Below are positions 16,913 to 26,348 of a stretch of 64,000 nucleotides of DNA, one piece after another; the first letter of the stretch is position 1, and every line of letters begins with the position of its first letter. Below the pieces are notes generated by a model. The model was given only the letters and a program-made list of their open reading frames with translations. It was not told the DNA's origin and did no database searches. Source of the DNA: Methanobacteriota archaeon (GTDB lineage: Archaea > Halobacteriota > Methanomicrobia > Methanomicrobiales > Methanomicrobiaceae); contig JAENYT010000009.1 in assembly GCA_016841665.1 (NCBI GenBank), positions 1-64,000 on the forward strand, written 5' to 3'. The position numbers were made by a program, and so were the translations under genes.

Positions 16913-18509
16913 GGTCCAGTTCGAGGGCGCTTACGGGCTGGTCGAACTCGAAGGCGCCGAGAACGTCGGGGTGCAGTTCCCCGAACACCCCCACCGTGGC
17001 TCCCTCCACCTGAATATCCCCTCTTCTTCCCGGAATGAAGGCGGGATCGTCTGATTCTGCAACCGAATAGGCGAGCCCCAGCTCCCTGCAGAGCACGTCG
17101 GCCGCCGCGAAGATCTCGCTGAAATCGGCGTCCGGGTGCATGCTCACCGCGGCCGCGTGCTGGTGGGTTGCGGCCTCCTGCACCACATCGCCCACCGCAA
17201 AGAGGCGCATGGGAAGCTCCCGGTGTACGTTGAACTGCAGGATCTCCGCGAGCATCGGCAAAATCGCCGTCCGGACCACGGTCTGCTCCTCGGAGATGGG
17301 GCGCATCAGCTGCAGGACGGCCGGGTCCTTTTTGCGCCGCATGTTGGCGAAGAGGATGCGCTCATTGGTGAGCGTGAAAGGCATCATCTCCTGGAAGCCG
17401 AGCCCCACCATGAGGGTGCGAACGAGATCCATCACCCTGGTGACGGGGTGCTCCTTTCCCACGGTAAAGGTCCGGGGAAGTGCAGGTTCGATCGCACCGT
17501 AGCCGCAGGCGATCGCCGCATCCTCGAATACGTCCCAGTCGTGCATGATGTCCGCCCGGTAGCAGGGGATCTGGATGTGCACGGAATCCGCACCCTCCGG
17601 CACCGCACCGAACCGCATCTTTTCCAGAAGTGCGGCGAGGTCTTCCGCGGAGAGATCGATGCCCAGCAATTTGCGGCACTCGGCGACACTGATCGTTCGC
17701 TCCGACGGGGCGAGGGAGGGCATCTCCTCGCCGTCGACGTGCACGCTTTCGATGGTTGCCCCCATTTCCGCAAAGGCGGTGCAGATGATATTGACCACGG
17801 TCATCACCGCTCTTCTGTCGGTGCCGGTGGTATCGAGCAGGATGTCGGTGGTCTCCGTGGTCACCCGTGTCAGTTCGCCGTTGATGATGGGGGGGAAGGA
17901 GAGCACCTGGTCATGTGCATCCACGATCAGGGGATAGCGGGGATAGGCTTGCACGATGTGGGCATAGTCCCGTCCCTTGGGGTGGTCGGCGAGGATCCCG
18001 TCAAGGGTCATCTCCCGGTCAAAGTCGAGCGGGACGAAGGCGGTGGCCGGATCGGCGGCGAAATAACGGAACGGAGGGGTGATGCGGGCGAGGTCGTGGA
18101 TCCCGATGGCCACCTTCTTTCGTCCCCTGCCCACCGCCCAGTGGAGCGCCTCCTGCAGGCCCATCAGGCTGACGATCGAGTCCTCGTCGAGGCGCACGTT
18201 CCTGATCACCGCAGACCCGAGATAGGGGCGTATCGCTGCAAGGCCGGGGTCCACGGAAAACTCGATGCCGGACGGGGCCACCTCATAGGAAGGGAGCCCT
18301 GTCTCGATGTCCAGAAATCCGCGCAGCGCCCGTGCAACACCCTCCGTGGAGTAGAGATCGGGGCGGTTGGCGAAGAATTCGACATCCGCGTGGTCCTCTT
18401 CGATCCGCTCGATGTCCGCCCCGAACATCGGGATACGTGCGAGAATGGTCTCGCGATCTGTGCCTACCAGTGTTTCCAGGTACTCGTAGGGAAGTGTAAT
18501 GATCGGCAT
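16869..18509 (-). CDS. pheT: Phenylalanyl-tRNA synthetase beta subunit
   Basis: A 546-aa beta chain of the (alpha-beta)2 enzyme that charges tRNA-Phe. It is of the shorter archaeal/eukaryotic type without the N-terminal EMAP domain. Visible are the B1/B3/B4 region ([42 protein letters not shown]), the B5 domain ([20 protein letters not shown]), and the catalytic-like core ending [27 protein letters not shown]. The ATG at 18509 follows GGAGGTAGGTGA; a GTG at 18518 is possible. It directly follows pheS, whose stop overlaps the upstream GTG. Confidence 0.94.
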   Translation of the reverse strand: MPIITLPYEYLETLVGTDRETILARIPMFGADIERIEEDHADVEFFANRPDLYSTEGVARALRGFLDIETGLPSYEVAPSGIEFSVDPGLAAIRPYLGSAVIRNVRLDEDSIVSLMGLQEALHWAVGRGRKKVAIGIHDLARITPPFRYFAADPATAFVPLDFDREMTLDGILADHPKGRDYAHIVQAYPRYPLIVDAHDQVLSFPPIINGELTRVTTETTDILLDTTGTDRRAVMTVVNIICTAFAEMGATIESVHVDGEEMPSLAPSERTISVAECRKLLGIDLSAEDLAALLEKMRFGAVPEGADSVHIQIPCYRADIMHDWDVFEDAAIACGYGAIEPALPRTFTVGKEHPVTRVMDLVRTLMVGLGFQEMMPFTLTNERILFANMRRKKDPAVLQLMRPISEEQTVVRTAILPMLAEILQFNVHRELPMRLFAVGDVVQEAATHQHAAAVSMHPDADFSEIFAAADVLCRELGLAYSVAESDDPAFIPGRRGDIQVEGATVGVFGELHPDVLGAFEFDQPVSALELDLRAVLQSPSRRDTP

Positions 18510-18514
18510 TAATT

Positions 18515-20005
18515 TCACCTACCTCCGGCGCGGTGCGCATCGGCGAGCGGGTACTCCCGCACCCAGTCCACATCGCTGCGGTAGAGCAGGCGCAGGTCCT
18601 TGAGGTTCATCCTGAGCATGGCAAGCCGTGAGATCCCCAGCCCCCACGCGAGCACCGGGCAGGCAAGACCGTTTGCTACAGTCACCTCTTCACGGAAGAC
18701 CCCGGCACCGCCGAGCTCCACCCAGCCGAGCCCGTCCACCCAGACCTCGGGCTCGACGCTCGGTTCGGTGTACGGGAAGTAGCCGGGGCGGAACCGCACA
18801 TCATCGAATCCCATCTGCCGGTAGAACTCTTTTAAGAATCCGAGGAGGTGGCGGAAGGTGACCCCCTCGTCCATGACCACCCCTTCGAGCTGCTCGAACT
18901 CGGGGGTATGGGTGGGATCGATCGCCTCCCGCCGGTAGGCCCTGCCGATGGAAAAGGCTTTGACGGGTGGTTCGGGGTTGTCGTGGAGGTGTTTGATGGT
19001 CAGTCCGGTGGTATGGGTGCGGAGCACGCAGCCTTCCGCGGTGTCACGGCTCCATGCACCGCCCCAGCCGGTCGATGAGGTCCCGCCCCCCTGCTCGTGC
19101 ATATCCCGCACCTTCTCCCAGCCCTCCGGACACTCGCGGCGGACATCGATGAAGAAGGTGTCCTGCATCTCCCGTGCCGGATGGTCCTGCGGCTGGAAGA
19201 GGGCGTCGAAGTTCCAGAAGGAGCTCTGCACCACATCGCCATAGATCTCGGTGAATCCCATGTTCAGGAGGATCCTGCGCATCTCGGTGAGCAGCTGCTG
19301 GTAGGGGTGGATTTTCCCCGGGAACACCCGACGGGGGAGGGTGGAAACGCTGTAACGGCGCAGTTTGAGGTTCTTCCACTCCCCGGAGATGATCTGCTCC
19401 CGGGAGAGCGTGCCCACCTCCTCGGCGAGATCGAGCCCGGCGGCGACCATGGCCTCGCCTTCGGGAGTGATGCGGATGGTGTGGGACACCGACTCTTCCT
19501 CGGCGATGAGCCCCCGTTTTATGAGCATCTGGAGGCCCTTCTTGCTTGCCGAAAGGTCCTGCAGGGCCGCCTCATCCTCGCCCCGCGGGGCGTCGCCGGC
19601 CTTTTCCACGATCCCTCCCTTGATGGTGACCCAGCCTTTCTTGCGCATCCATCCGATCCCGATGCGGGCGAGTGGGTGCTGCTGCAGCTCCTTCATGGGA
19701 ATGCGTTCCTCGAAAGAATCGAGCAGCTGGCGTTCGGGGAGCCCGTTTTGGGCGTAGGTCTCCCCTTCCCCGGTGAGGTGGTATGCCACCGCAACGTCGC
19801 GGTCCACCGCCGCAAGGCCTTTGCCGGCGCAGAGATGGGCGTACTGGATCACCGCCTCCTCCGTGGTCGCCAGTTCCTCGGCCAGCGGCCCCGGTCCGGT
19901 CTGTTTCAGGGAATTCAGTGCGATAAGCAGTCGTTTTTCATTCAGCGTTAGCGTCTGCGTTAGTGTCTGCGTTAGCGTCTGCGTCTGTATTTTTGTTTGT
20001 TCCAC
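18515..20005 (-). CDS. pheS: Phenylalanyl-tRNA synthetase alpha subunit
   Basis: A 496-aa catalytic alpha chain. N-terminal winged-helix domains (to about residue 215) precede the class-II core. Motif 2 is in [20 protein letters not shown]; other core segments are [17 protein letters not shown] and motif 3 in [14 protein letters not shown]. The GTG start lies 3 bases after the trpS stop, with GGAGG 10-14 bases before it. Between the start and the conserved [10 protein letters not shown] is a short low-complexity extension of QTLT units, encoded by three 12-bp repeats. The gene belongs to the endA-trpS-pheS-pheT operon. Confidence 0.95.
   Translation of the reverse strand: MEQTKIQTQTLTQTLTQTLTLNEKRLLIALNSLKQTGPGPLAEELATTEEAVIQYAHLCAGKGLAAVDRDVAVAYHLTGEGETYAQNGLPERQLLDSFEERIPMKELQQHPLARIGIGWMRKKGWVTIKGGIVEKAGDAPRGEDEAALQDLSASKKGLQMLIKRGLIAEEESVSHTIRITPEGEAMVAAGLDLAEEVGTLSREQIISGEWKNLKLRRYSVSTLPRRVFPGKIHPYQQLLTEMRRILLNMGFTEIYGDVVQSSFWNFDALFQPQDHPAREMQDTFFIDVRRECPEGWEKVRDMHEQGGGTSSTGWGGAWSRDTAEGCVLRTHTTGLTIKHLHDNPEPPVKAFSIGRAYRREAIDPTHTPEFEQLEGVVMDEGVTFRHLLGFLKEFYRQMGFDDVRFRPGYFPYTEPSVEPEVWVDGLGWVELGGAGVFREEVTVANGLACPVLAWGLGISRLAMLRMNLKDLRLLYRSDVDWVREYPLADAHRAGGR
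19945..19986 (-). repeat. 12-bp tandem repeat in the 5' end of pheS
   Basis: Three copies of GCGTTAGYGTCT (19945-19956, 19957-19968, 19969-19980) and a partial fourth. On the coding strand they give repeated QTLT. The length is a multiple of three, so copy-number change would keep the frame. Confidence 0.8.
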
Positions 20006-20008
20006 GAA

Positions 20009-21262
20009 TCATGCCTCCACGAGATGCTCCACTTCGTCCATTTTTTCGTGAAATTCCTGTAAAAATTCTTTAACCCGTTCAAACGTTTCTTTTTTGCATG
20101 CACCGCACATCAGGTCTCCGGCGAGGCAGGCACGCCTGATCTCCTCGAGCTCGGCATCGTCGTCGACCATAAAGAAGAGGTTCAGCAGAAATACCGAACA
20201 GCGGTCAGGTTCGCCTCCCAGCCTTTTTTGCTCCTCCAGGCTGACGCGGCCGCCGGTGAGGGCGCTCATCACCTTCTTTTTGATGTCCTTCTCGGATTCG
20301 TGGAAGCCGAACGAGCTCTCGGGGATGCTGCTCGACATCTTGCCGCCCTGCAGACCGGGCATGAAGGTATGGTAGGTCGATGAGGGGGTGTAGAACCCGA
20401 ATCCCCCGAAATCGAGTTCGATCTCCCTGACGCGGTCCTTGACCACATCGAGGGCGGCATCCCTGATGTCCACGTGCCCCTCGTACTTTTTCGATCCCGG
20501 AAACGTTCGGGAGACCTCCGCGAGTGCGTCTTCGGGTGCGTTCTTCGACCGCACGCTCACGTAGCCCTCGCGCTGCTCCACTGTAAACATCCGCATTTTG
20601 TGGGCGACGTCCCGGGTCAGCCGGATATGGGGGTCCTGGTCGATGCCCACCGGTACGATGGTCGGGGCAGGCCCTCCGTCCACCTGAGGGTAGAGGATGT
20701 CGGCCACCTGGGTGATGACGCTCATGGCGTGGGCGAGCCCGGTCTCCTGTGAAAATCCGTAAATGGCGGAGAGATCAGAGAAGTTCACCTTGGTCGCGGC
20801 CTCGAAGGCGAGATCTTTGAGCGTGTTGTTGGTGCTCTGGGAATAGGTGGTCCCCTGAAAGCCGAGGGCGTAGAGGCACCGCAGGTACTCGGCGCCATAC
20901 TCCCGGCACTTCTCCCAGGAGATATTGCGCACCGCGTGGGCCTCACGGTCGGCGATCGCCACATAGCCAGAGCCTCCCCGCTGCACGTGCCAGACGATCT
21001 CCTTCATGACCAGCAGGTGGCCGAGGTGGGGGTGGCCGGAGGGCATGAACCCGGAGAGGACGTGGAAGGGCGTATGATGGGCCATGGCATCGACGATACG
21101 ATCATAGTCCCGGTGCCCCACGACGATGCCGCGGCGGAAAAAGGCCGGGGGATCGTTGATTTGCTCCAGCAGTGGACCGATGGGTTCGATACCGAACGCG
21201 GAAAACAATTTTCCGGTGTCGACGGCAAGATGGTTTGACCAGGGGTTGATTTCTTCCGGCAT
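20009..21262 (-). CDS. trpS: Tryptophanyl-tRNA synthetase
   Basis: A 417-aa class-I synthetase that charges tRNA-Trp. The HIGH-like motif is PSGHPHLGHLLVMKEI, and the KMSKS motif reads LQGGKMSSSIPESS, as in archaeal/eukaryotic TrpRS. Between them are VPVGIDQDPHIRLTRDVA and the tryptophan-pocket region. The ATG at 21262 is preferred to an in-frame GTG at 21274 because the protein then begins MPEEINPWS and a GAGAG lies upstream. The GTG overlaps the endA stop. It is the second gene of the operon and is followed directly by pheS. Confidence 0.94.
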   Translation of the reverse strand: MPEEINPWSNHLAVDTGKLFSAFGIEPIGPLLEQINDPPAFFRRGIVVGHRDYDRIVDAMAHHTPFHVLSGFMPSGHPHLGHLLVMKEIVWHVQRGGSGYVAIADREAHAVRNISWEKCREYGAEYLRCLYALGFQGTTYSQSTNNTLKDLAFEAATKVNFSDLSAIYGFSQETGLAHAMSVITQVADILYPQVDGGPAPTIVPVGIDQDPHIRLTRDVAHKMRMFTVEQREGYVSVRSKNAPEDALAEVSRTFPGSKKYEGHVDIRDAALDVVKDRVREIELDFGGFGFYTPSSTYHTFMPGLQGGKMSSSIPESSFGFHESEKDIKKKVMSALTGGRVSLEEQKRLGGEPDRCSVFLLNLFFMVDDDAELEEIRRACLAGDLMCGACKKETFERVKEFLQEFHEKMDEVEHLVEA

Positions 21263-21270
21263 GCAATCTC

Positions 21271-22272
21271 TCACAGTTTGATTCTGGCAAACTCAATATA
21301 CTGAACAGTATTTTCATTTGCACAGGCAAAAAGCATCTTCTTTCTGACACTGTGTGCCAGGCGCACCGACCGGGAAATCACGCTCATGGGCATGCTGGCG
21401 TCCGCATCCAGGGCGTGCGCCAGCATCTCGGAATGGGTGCTTTTTCCTGAGTAGACCCTGAAATGGTGGCCGAACTTGTAGCCTGTCCTGGGGATGTAGC
21501 CAAGTTCGCGCAGGTGGGTATAGGCGGCCATCTTGGGCCCCAGTTCGGCATCGGTCGCCATACTGGCTTTGATATAGTCGTCAAGGCCGGCATCCCCTTC
21601 TTCGCACCGGAGCATTCCCTTTCTGGACAGAAAGATCGTCTCGGCGGGGGAGAGCATCAGCCGTTCAGCATCAAGCCGGGTCCCGAACCACGCCTCTTCC
21701 AGGGCGGTTGCCGCCTCGCGCTCGGCGATGACGGTGGTGCCGAAGACCTTCGCAGAATGCGTGCCGGATCCCGTGAAATCGGTCGCTTTTTTGAGGTTTG
21801 GAAGTTTCACCTCGTAGTAGGTGAGTTCGTCCTCGTCGTCCACCACGGCCAGCACGTAACTCTTTCGCATGTGCAGCGACGAGGTGACATCGCCGATGAT
21901 CGCCTCGAACGTAATGAGCTCCCGTTCGGGAATGACGCGGAGCACGTAGTGCGACTGGCCGGTTTTCGGTTTCTGCCCCCTCCGGTATACCCTGAAATCG
22001 TGGGGCCCCGGCTGGATGACGTAGCCGCGCTCCCGCATGTCGCGGTACACGAGATAGCAGCGAAAAAATCCCGGCGATACGGCAAATTCGGCAAGAAGAG
22101 TGTCGAAGGTATACCCTTCGATCTCAATCTTGGTCCTGTGGAGCAGGTACAGCGCCTCTTCAGGGGAGAGGATGAGCCCTCCTGCAGCAGGCCGCCCGTA
22201 TCCGCTCTGGTCGTAGAGGGCCTTTCCCTCCCTCCCCAGTCTCACCGTCGAGCCGTCAAATGTCGCAATCAC
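21271..22272 (-). CDS. endA: tRNA-splicing endonuclease, long two-repeat form
   Basis: A 333-aa enzyme that cuts introns from archaeal pre-tRNA at the bulge-helix-bulge motif. It is the long euryarchaeal form made of two EndA repeats in one chain. The C-terminal repeat keeps the catalytic triad: tyrosine in HHFRVYSG, histidine in KSTHSEMLAH and lysine in SVRKKMLFA. The N-terminal repeat has the matching GPHDFRVYRRGQ but lacks the other catalytic residues, as expected for the structural copy. The GTG start lies about 25 bases after a TATA-like TTAATAAGG, so the operon message may be nearly leaderless. Confidence 0.93.
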   Translation of the reverse strand: MIATFDGSTVRLGREGKALYDQSGYGRPAAGGLILSPEEALYLLHRTKIEIEGYTFDTLLAEFAVSPGFFRCYLVYRDMRERGYVIQPGPHDFRVYRRGQKPKTGQSHYVLRVIPERELITFEAIIGDVTSSLHMRKSYVLAVVDDEDELTYYEVKLPNLKKATDFTGSGTHSAKVFGTTVIAEREAATALEEAWFGTRLDAERLMLSPAETIFLSRKGMLRCEEGDAGLDDYIKASMATDAELGPKMAAYTHLRELGYIPRTGYKFGHHFRVYSGKSTHSEMLAHALDADASMPMSVISRSVRLAHSVRKKMLFACANENTVQYIEFARIKL

Positions 22273-22394
22273 TGCACCAGTATTGGCAACGAACCCTTAT
22301 TAATGGCGGTCGTTACTGCGGGGAAATGAAACTCCCAGTGAGGGGAGGAGGGATGCGTCGGTCAACCGTCGTGCTAATAGGGCGGGACAGGAAA

Positions 22395-22403
22395 ACCATA
22401 TAG
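22395..22403 (+). promoter_or_regulatory. TATA box of the surface-protein gene
   Basis: ACCATATAG lies 46-54 bases before the ATG at 22449 and would start transcription near 22425. GGAGG (22436-22440) is a good ribosome binding site in the short leader. Confidence 0.45.
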
Positions 22404-22448
22404 AGAAGTCATGCATAGAGCCCCAGGATCGGTTCGGAGGTTTGTGAG

Positions 22449-23720
22449 ATGAATGCATTGCTGCGAAAATCGGATTGCCATACGCGGGTGCTTGGCACCC
22501 TCATGCTTGCTGCGCTGCTCGTCTCCTCGGCGGGGGCAGTCTCGCTGGGAGATCTCGAGGAGTGGAATACCACCTTCAATAAGGGAGTCTATACCGACCT
22601 CTTTGCGGTTGCACAGACAGGTGACGAAGGGTTCCTTTTCGGCGGGTTCGGGTACTCGGCAGATGCCGACAGCGCCCTTCTCGTCAGGACAGACCCCCGG
22701 GGGGAGGAACTCTGGTCCACTATCCTTGAAGGGGACAGTATTGCCGCTCTCGCTCCCCTCGAGGATGGAGGTGCGGTGGTGGGACTGTACACCGTCGACG
22801 GGGACTTTCTGGCGAAGAGTGACTGGAACAATACGAGCGGATCCTCGACCATTGTGAGGACGGACGCGTCCGGTGCGCCGCAGTGGAGTGCCGTGCTCGA
22901 GGAGTCCCGGGTGGCGGACCTCGCTGTCCTTCCCTCCGGGGATATCGCGGTAACCGGCTGGCTGTGGAAGCAGGGCGGCGGGGCGGATTCGTTCCTGAGC
23001 CTCTACGACCACAGCGGTGAAGAGCAGTGGACCAGGACCTATGTGGGAGGAGCGGCACGCAGCCTCGCCCTCTCTCCGGAGGACGGGTTCGTCCTTGGGG
23101 GCACCGAGCGGCCGGGAGAGCAGGAGCCCACCGATTCGTGGGTGATGAAAACCGACGGATCGGGCGAGAAGATCTGGTTTTCGGAGCTGTTCAACCGCTC
23201 CTGTCTTGTCTGCCGGCAGGGGGTCGAAGGGGGGTATATCCTTGGCGGTTCGCTCTATGAGCCCAGTCCGGAATATGGTGAAGACGCGTATGCCACCAAT
23301 GCGTGGGTGGCAAAGATCGACGAGGACGGCTCGATGGTGTGGGAACGGCAGGTTCCCGGAATGGAGATCACCGCCATTGCGGGTCTGCCCGGGACCGGCT
23401 ATGCGCTCGCCGGGCGGTGGGGCGACTCCCCGCAGCTGCAGATCATCAATGAAGAGGGCGAGGTGGTGGACGGCGAGGTCTGGAACGCCTGGAAAGGACG
23501 CTTGAGCGCCGTGGCGGCGACCGCAGACGGCGGCGTGGTTGCCTCGGGGTGGTCAGGCATGAGCGGTCGGGCTGAGGGCTGGACGGTCAAGTTCGCCGCC
23601 CTGCCTTCTTCCGACCCGCAGACATCCCCGACGTCACCGGCGCAGACACCGGGGTTCGTCTGGACGGGTGCCGGTGCGGCGGTGGCCGTGCTCGTGCTGG
23701 TCCGGGGCAGAAGGCCCTGA
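22449..23720 (+). CDS. Secreted, membrane-anchored beta-propeller protein
   Basis: A 423-aa protein with an N-terminal signal segment (LGTLMLAALLVSSAGAVS). It carries repeated blades with WS/WSxxL and GGF/GYxLGGS patterns and a serine/threonine/proline-rich spacer (SSDPQTSPTSPAQTPG). A C-terminal membrane anchor ending LVRGRRP follows. The blades (for example SWVMKTDGSGEKIWF, TNAWVAKIDEDGSMVWERQ) resemble PQQ-like propellers common in Methanomicrobiales surface proteins. The tail is a typical archaeal membrane stop signal. The ligand is unknown; a cell-surface role is inferred from topology. Confidence 0.8.
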   Translation: MNALLRKSDCHTRVLGTLMLAALLVSSAGAVSLGDLEEWNTTFNKGVYTDLFAVAQTGDEGFLFGGFGYSADADSALLVRTDPRGEELWSTILEGDSIAALAPLEDGGAVVGLYTVDGDFLAKSDWNNTSGSSTIVRTDASGAPQWSAVLEESRVADLAVLPSGDIAVTGWLWKQGGGADSFLSLYDHSGEEQWTRTYVGGAARSLALSPEDGFVLGGTERPGEQEPTDSWVMKTDGSGEKIWFSELFNRSCLVCRQGVEGGYILGGSLYEPSPEYGEDAYATNAWVAKIDEDGSMVWERQVPGMEITAIAGLPGTGYALAGRWGDSPQLQIINEEGEVVDGEVWNAWKGRLSAVAATADGGVVASGWSGMSGRAEGWTVKFAALPSSDPQTSPTSPAQTPGFVWTGAGAAVAVLVLVRGRRP

Positions 23721-23721
23721 T

Positions 23722-24567
23722 TTACTCTTTTGCGAGAACCCGGACCACCCTGATATTTTCCGCATCGCTCCTCCGTGCATCGACCGGCGTCTCACAGATG
23801 AGCGGCAGGGCGCGGAACAGCGGGTGGAGAAGGATCCGCCTGAACCCCTCCTCGCCAATGTTCCCGAGCCCGATGTGCTCGTGTCGGTCGAGGCGGCTGC
23901 CGCATGCTCCTTTCGCGTCGTTGAGGTGGATGAGTGTGATCCGTTCCCTGCCAATGGACGCGTCGAGCGCTTCGATAGTTGCTGCAAGGCCCGCTTCGGA
24001 TGCGAGATCGTAGCCGGCGGCGAAGGCATGGCAGGTGTCAAAACAGATGCCCAGGCGGTCTTTGTGTACGGATCCCTCGAGTATGTCGCCGATATCCTCG
24101 AAGGTCCCCCCAATGCTATTTGCCGTGCCGGCGGTGTTTTCCAGCAGCAGCATGGTGGTGCCGCCCGCCTCTGCCAGGGCATGGTCCATCCCGCGGATAA
24201 ACCGCGCAATTCCCCCGCTTCGCCCCTCCCCGAGATGGCTTCCCAGGTGGGTCACCAGGTAGGGGATGCCGAGGAGCTGGCAGCGGCCGAGCTCGCGTGC
24301 GAGGGTGTCCACCGACCGCTGGTAGATCTCGGGTTTCGGTGTGGCGAGGTTGGGCAGGTACGGCATGTGGGCCACCACCGGTGCGAGCCCGGCATCGAGG
24401 ACCTTCGTTTTGAATGCGGCGATCTCCTCTGATTTCAGCTCCCTGCTCTTCCACCCGCGGGGGTTCGACGAAAAGATCTGGAAGGTGTCGCAGCCCCGCT
24501 CGAGCGCACGTTCCACCGCCCTGTCAACCGACCCCGCGATGGAGACATGGCATCCCACGCGCACCAT
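23722..24567 (-). CDS. nfo: Endonuclease IV (apurinic/apyrimidinic endonuclease)
   Basis: A 281-aa TIM-barrel AP endonuclease that nicks DNA 5' of abasic sites with a tri-zinc centre. It starts VRVGCHVSIAGSVDRAVERA. Metal-binding motifs are VVAHMPYLPNLA, YLVTHLGSHLGEG, LLLENTAGT, GICFDTCHAFAAG, LIHLNDAKG with DRHEHIGLGNIGEEGF, and LICETPVD. The start follows GGTGAGGAGG. It lies 12 bases after aksF and is the last gene of the long coenzyme-B operon; it acts downstream of the Fpg, UDG and Ogg glycosylases found elsewhere in the window. Confidence 0.95.
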   Translation of the reverse strand: MVRVGCHVSIAGSVDRAVERALERGCDTFQIFSSNPRGWKSRELKSEEIAAFKTKVLDAGLAPVVAHMPYLPNLATPKPEIYQRSVDTLARELGRCQLLGIPYLVTHLGSHLGEGRSGGIARFIRGMDHALAEAGGTTMLLLENTAGTANSIGGTFEDIGDILEGSVHKDRLGICFDTCHAFAAGYDLASEAGLAATIEALDASIGRERITLIHLNDAKGACGSRLDRHEHIGLGNIGEEGFRRILLHPLFRALPLICETPVDARRSDAENIRVVRVLAKE

Positions 24568-24579
24568 GCTGCGTCCTCC

Positions 24580-25548
24580 TCACCTTCTCCTGAGAATGCG
24601 CAGTTCCCGGAGGAGCGCTTTTCCGAATGCACTTGTGGTCGCGGAACCGCCCAAGTCGGGGGTTTTGATGCCCGCGGCAAGGGTGTTCCGGACGGCCTCC
24701 TCGACGTGCGCCGCTGCCTCCGGCTCGCCGATATGGTCGAGCAGCAGGCCTGCGCTCCGGACGGCGGCGATCGGGTTGGCAATGTTCCTGCCCGCGATGT
24801 CGGGTGCGCTACCGTGGACCGGTTCGAACAGGGCATGCCGTCTTCCGATGTTCGCGGAGGGAAGTAGCCCCAGTCCGCCCACCAGAAAGGCCGCCACGTC
24901 GCTGAGGATGTCGCCGAAGATGTTTGTGGTGACGATGCAGTCGTAGCGGGAGGGGAACTGAAGGATGTCCAGCGCAAGGGAATCGATGTACTGGGCAGTG
25001 CAGGGCACGCCCGCCCGTGCAGCCTCCTCGAGGCAGATGTCCCGGAAGAGCACGTCGGATTTGATCACGTTAGCCTTGTTGCCCACGGTCAGGTGGGAGC
25101 GGGTGCGAGCGCGTTCACAGGCGAATCGCGCAATCCGGCGGCTTCCCCGCCGGGTGATCACCCTGAGCGTGCATGCCCGGTCGGCCTCGGTCCACTCTAT
25201 CCCTGAGTACAGCCCTTCCGTATTCTCCCGGACGATGAGGATGTCGAAGTCCTCTCCCTTCACCGGCCTGAGGTTTGCGTAGAGATCAAGCTTTTTTCGT
25301 ATCTGCAGCATGACGCTGCGGTAATCGGGGTCGGGCGGCGTGGTGATGGCACCTAAAAGGATGGCGTCGGCTGATTTCAGGTCGTTGATGTCGCTCTCCT
25401 CGCATGCGGTCCCTGTCTGCTCCCATTTGCCGTAGCCTACAGTGACCTCGAAGAACTCGATGTCCGGGCGGACGCACTCCAGCACGTCGCGGGCGACGGG
25501 GATCACCTCGCGGCCGATCCCGTCTCCCTCCACCACGGCGACCTTCAT
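24580..25548 (-). CDS. aksF: Homoisocitrate (isopropylmalate-family) dehydrogenase AksF
   Basis: A 322-aa NAD-dependent beta-decarboxylating dehydrogenase. It has the N-terminal VAVVEGDGIGREVIPVA, the substrate arginines in LDLYANLRPVKG, IVRENTEGLYSG, and FGDILSDVAAFLVGGLGLLPSANIG. In the aksA/aksD/aksE context it oxidises homoisocitrate and its longer homologs to 2-oxoadipate, 2-oxopimelate and 2-oxosuberate for coenzyme B. A LeuB role (leucine) is the alternative, since the families are close. The ATG at 25548, with GGGAGGGTCAGG upstream, overlaps the stop of the unknown gene before it. Confidence 0.87.
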   Translation of the reverse strand: MKVAVVEGDGIGREVIPVARDVLECVRPDIEFFEVTVGYGKWEQTGTACEESDINDLKSADAILLGAITTPPDPDYRSVMLQIRKKLDLYANLRPVKGEDFDILIVRENTEGLYSGIEWTEADRACTLRVITRRGSRRIARFACERARTRSHLTVGNKANVIKSDVLFRDICLEEAARAGVPCTAQYIDSLALDILQFPSRYDCIVTTNIFGDILSDVAAFLVGGLGLLPSANIGRRHALFEPVHGSAPDIAGRNIANPIAAVRSAGLLLDHIGEPEAAAHVEEAVRNTLAAGIKTPDLGGSATTSAFGKALLRELRILRRR

Positions 25549-26348
25549 GCCTGACCCTCCCACGCCTCCACCAGAGCAAACACCGCATCGGCAATCTCCC
25601 GCGGGGTCGCCCCCCAGTGCACGGCGGCTCCGAAGAGGTCGTGGTGGATCCCGACCCCCAAACGCTCGCTGCGGCAGCACCGGGCGATAAAGGGCTCTTC
25701 TGCGGCAGCATCGAGGGGGCAGATGTTCACAAAGGAATATTCATTCCCGTAGTTTTCCCCGGCGAGCTGCCGGGCTGTCAGGCACCCCGCAATCCGCTCG
25801 CCGGGAGCGGGACGGTCCTTGTCAAGCGTACGGGCGTAGCCGGAGGCCCTGCAGGGAAAGAGGTCCGCGTCCACCGAGGAGATGTCGGCCACATGGTGTT
25901 CAAAGGTGACCATGAGCTCGCCGAACAGACCTGTCGCCTCAAGTGCGGTGATGGTGCGTGAAAGGGAGGGTGCCGGCGGGCTCGCATCGTAGACGTGGAT
26001 GCGGGTGAGCGCAGCCGGATCCGGGTCGAGCACGAAGGTCATGTGCTCGTCCGCCCCCCGGAAAATCGTACACCGTTTTCCGGTCTGTGCCGCTTTCTGC
26101 ACAAGGTCGGCTCTGTGGTGGAGGTTGACCGGGTCGGGATACACCGCCACCTCCCCTTCACCGGCAAGCATTCGTGTCTCTTTGATCGGGCGCATCAGCC
26201 CTCGTTCGCCCTCGTCTGTCTGCACCTCAAGGATCTCGAACCTACCATCTGTTTCGTGGATCAGGTAGTTGCTCAGGAAATAGACCCGGTCTCCGAGCGG
26301 CTGCGACGATGCGTAGCCCACCTCTTTGCAGTGTGCGGGAATTATCAT
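25545..26348 (-). CDS. Conserved unknown protein inside the aks operon (267 aa)
   Basis: I do not recognise this family. The ATG at 26348 (MIIPAHCKEVGYASSQPLG) overlaps the aksE stop, and its own stop overlaps the aksF start, so it is translationally locked between two coenzyme-B enzymes. It appears soluble, with four to five cysteines (AHCKEVG, KRCTIFRG, LFPCRASG, AGCLTARQ, VNICPLD, IARCCRSERLG) and a central VTFEHHVADISSVDADLF. The pattern could fit a metal-binding enzyme, but nothing diagnostic is visible. Codon use matches its neighbours. By context it may take part in coenzyme-B assembly; that is inference only. Confidence 0.7.
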   Translation of the reverse strand: MIIPAHCKEVGYASSQPLGDRVYFLSNYLIHETDGRFEILEVQTDEGERGLMRPIKETRMLAGEGEVAVYPDPVNLHHRADLVQKAAQTGKRCTIFRGADEHMTFVLDPDPAALTRIHVYDASPPAPSLSRTITALEATGLFGELMVTFEHHVADISSVDADLFPCRASGYARTLDKDRPAPGERIAGCLTARQLAGENYGNEYSFVNICPLDAAAEEPFIARCCRSERLGVGIHHDLFGAAVHWGATPREIADAVFALVEAWEGQA

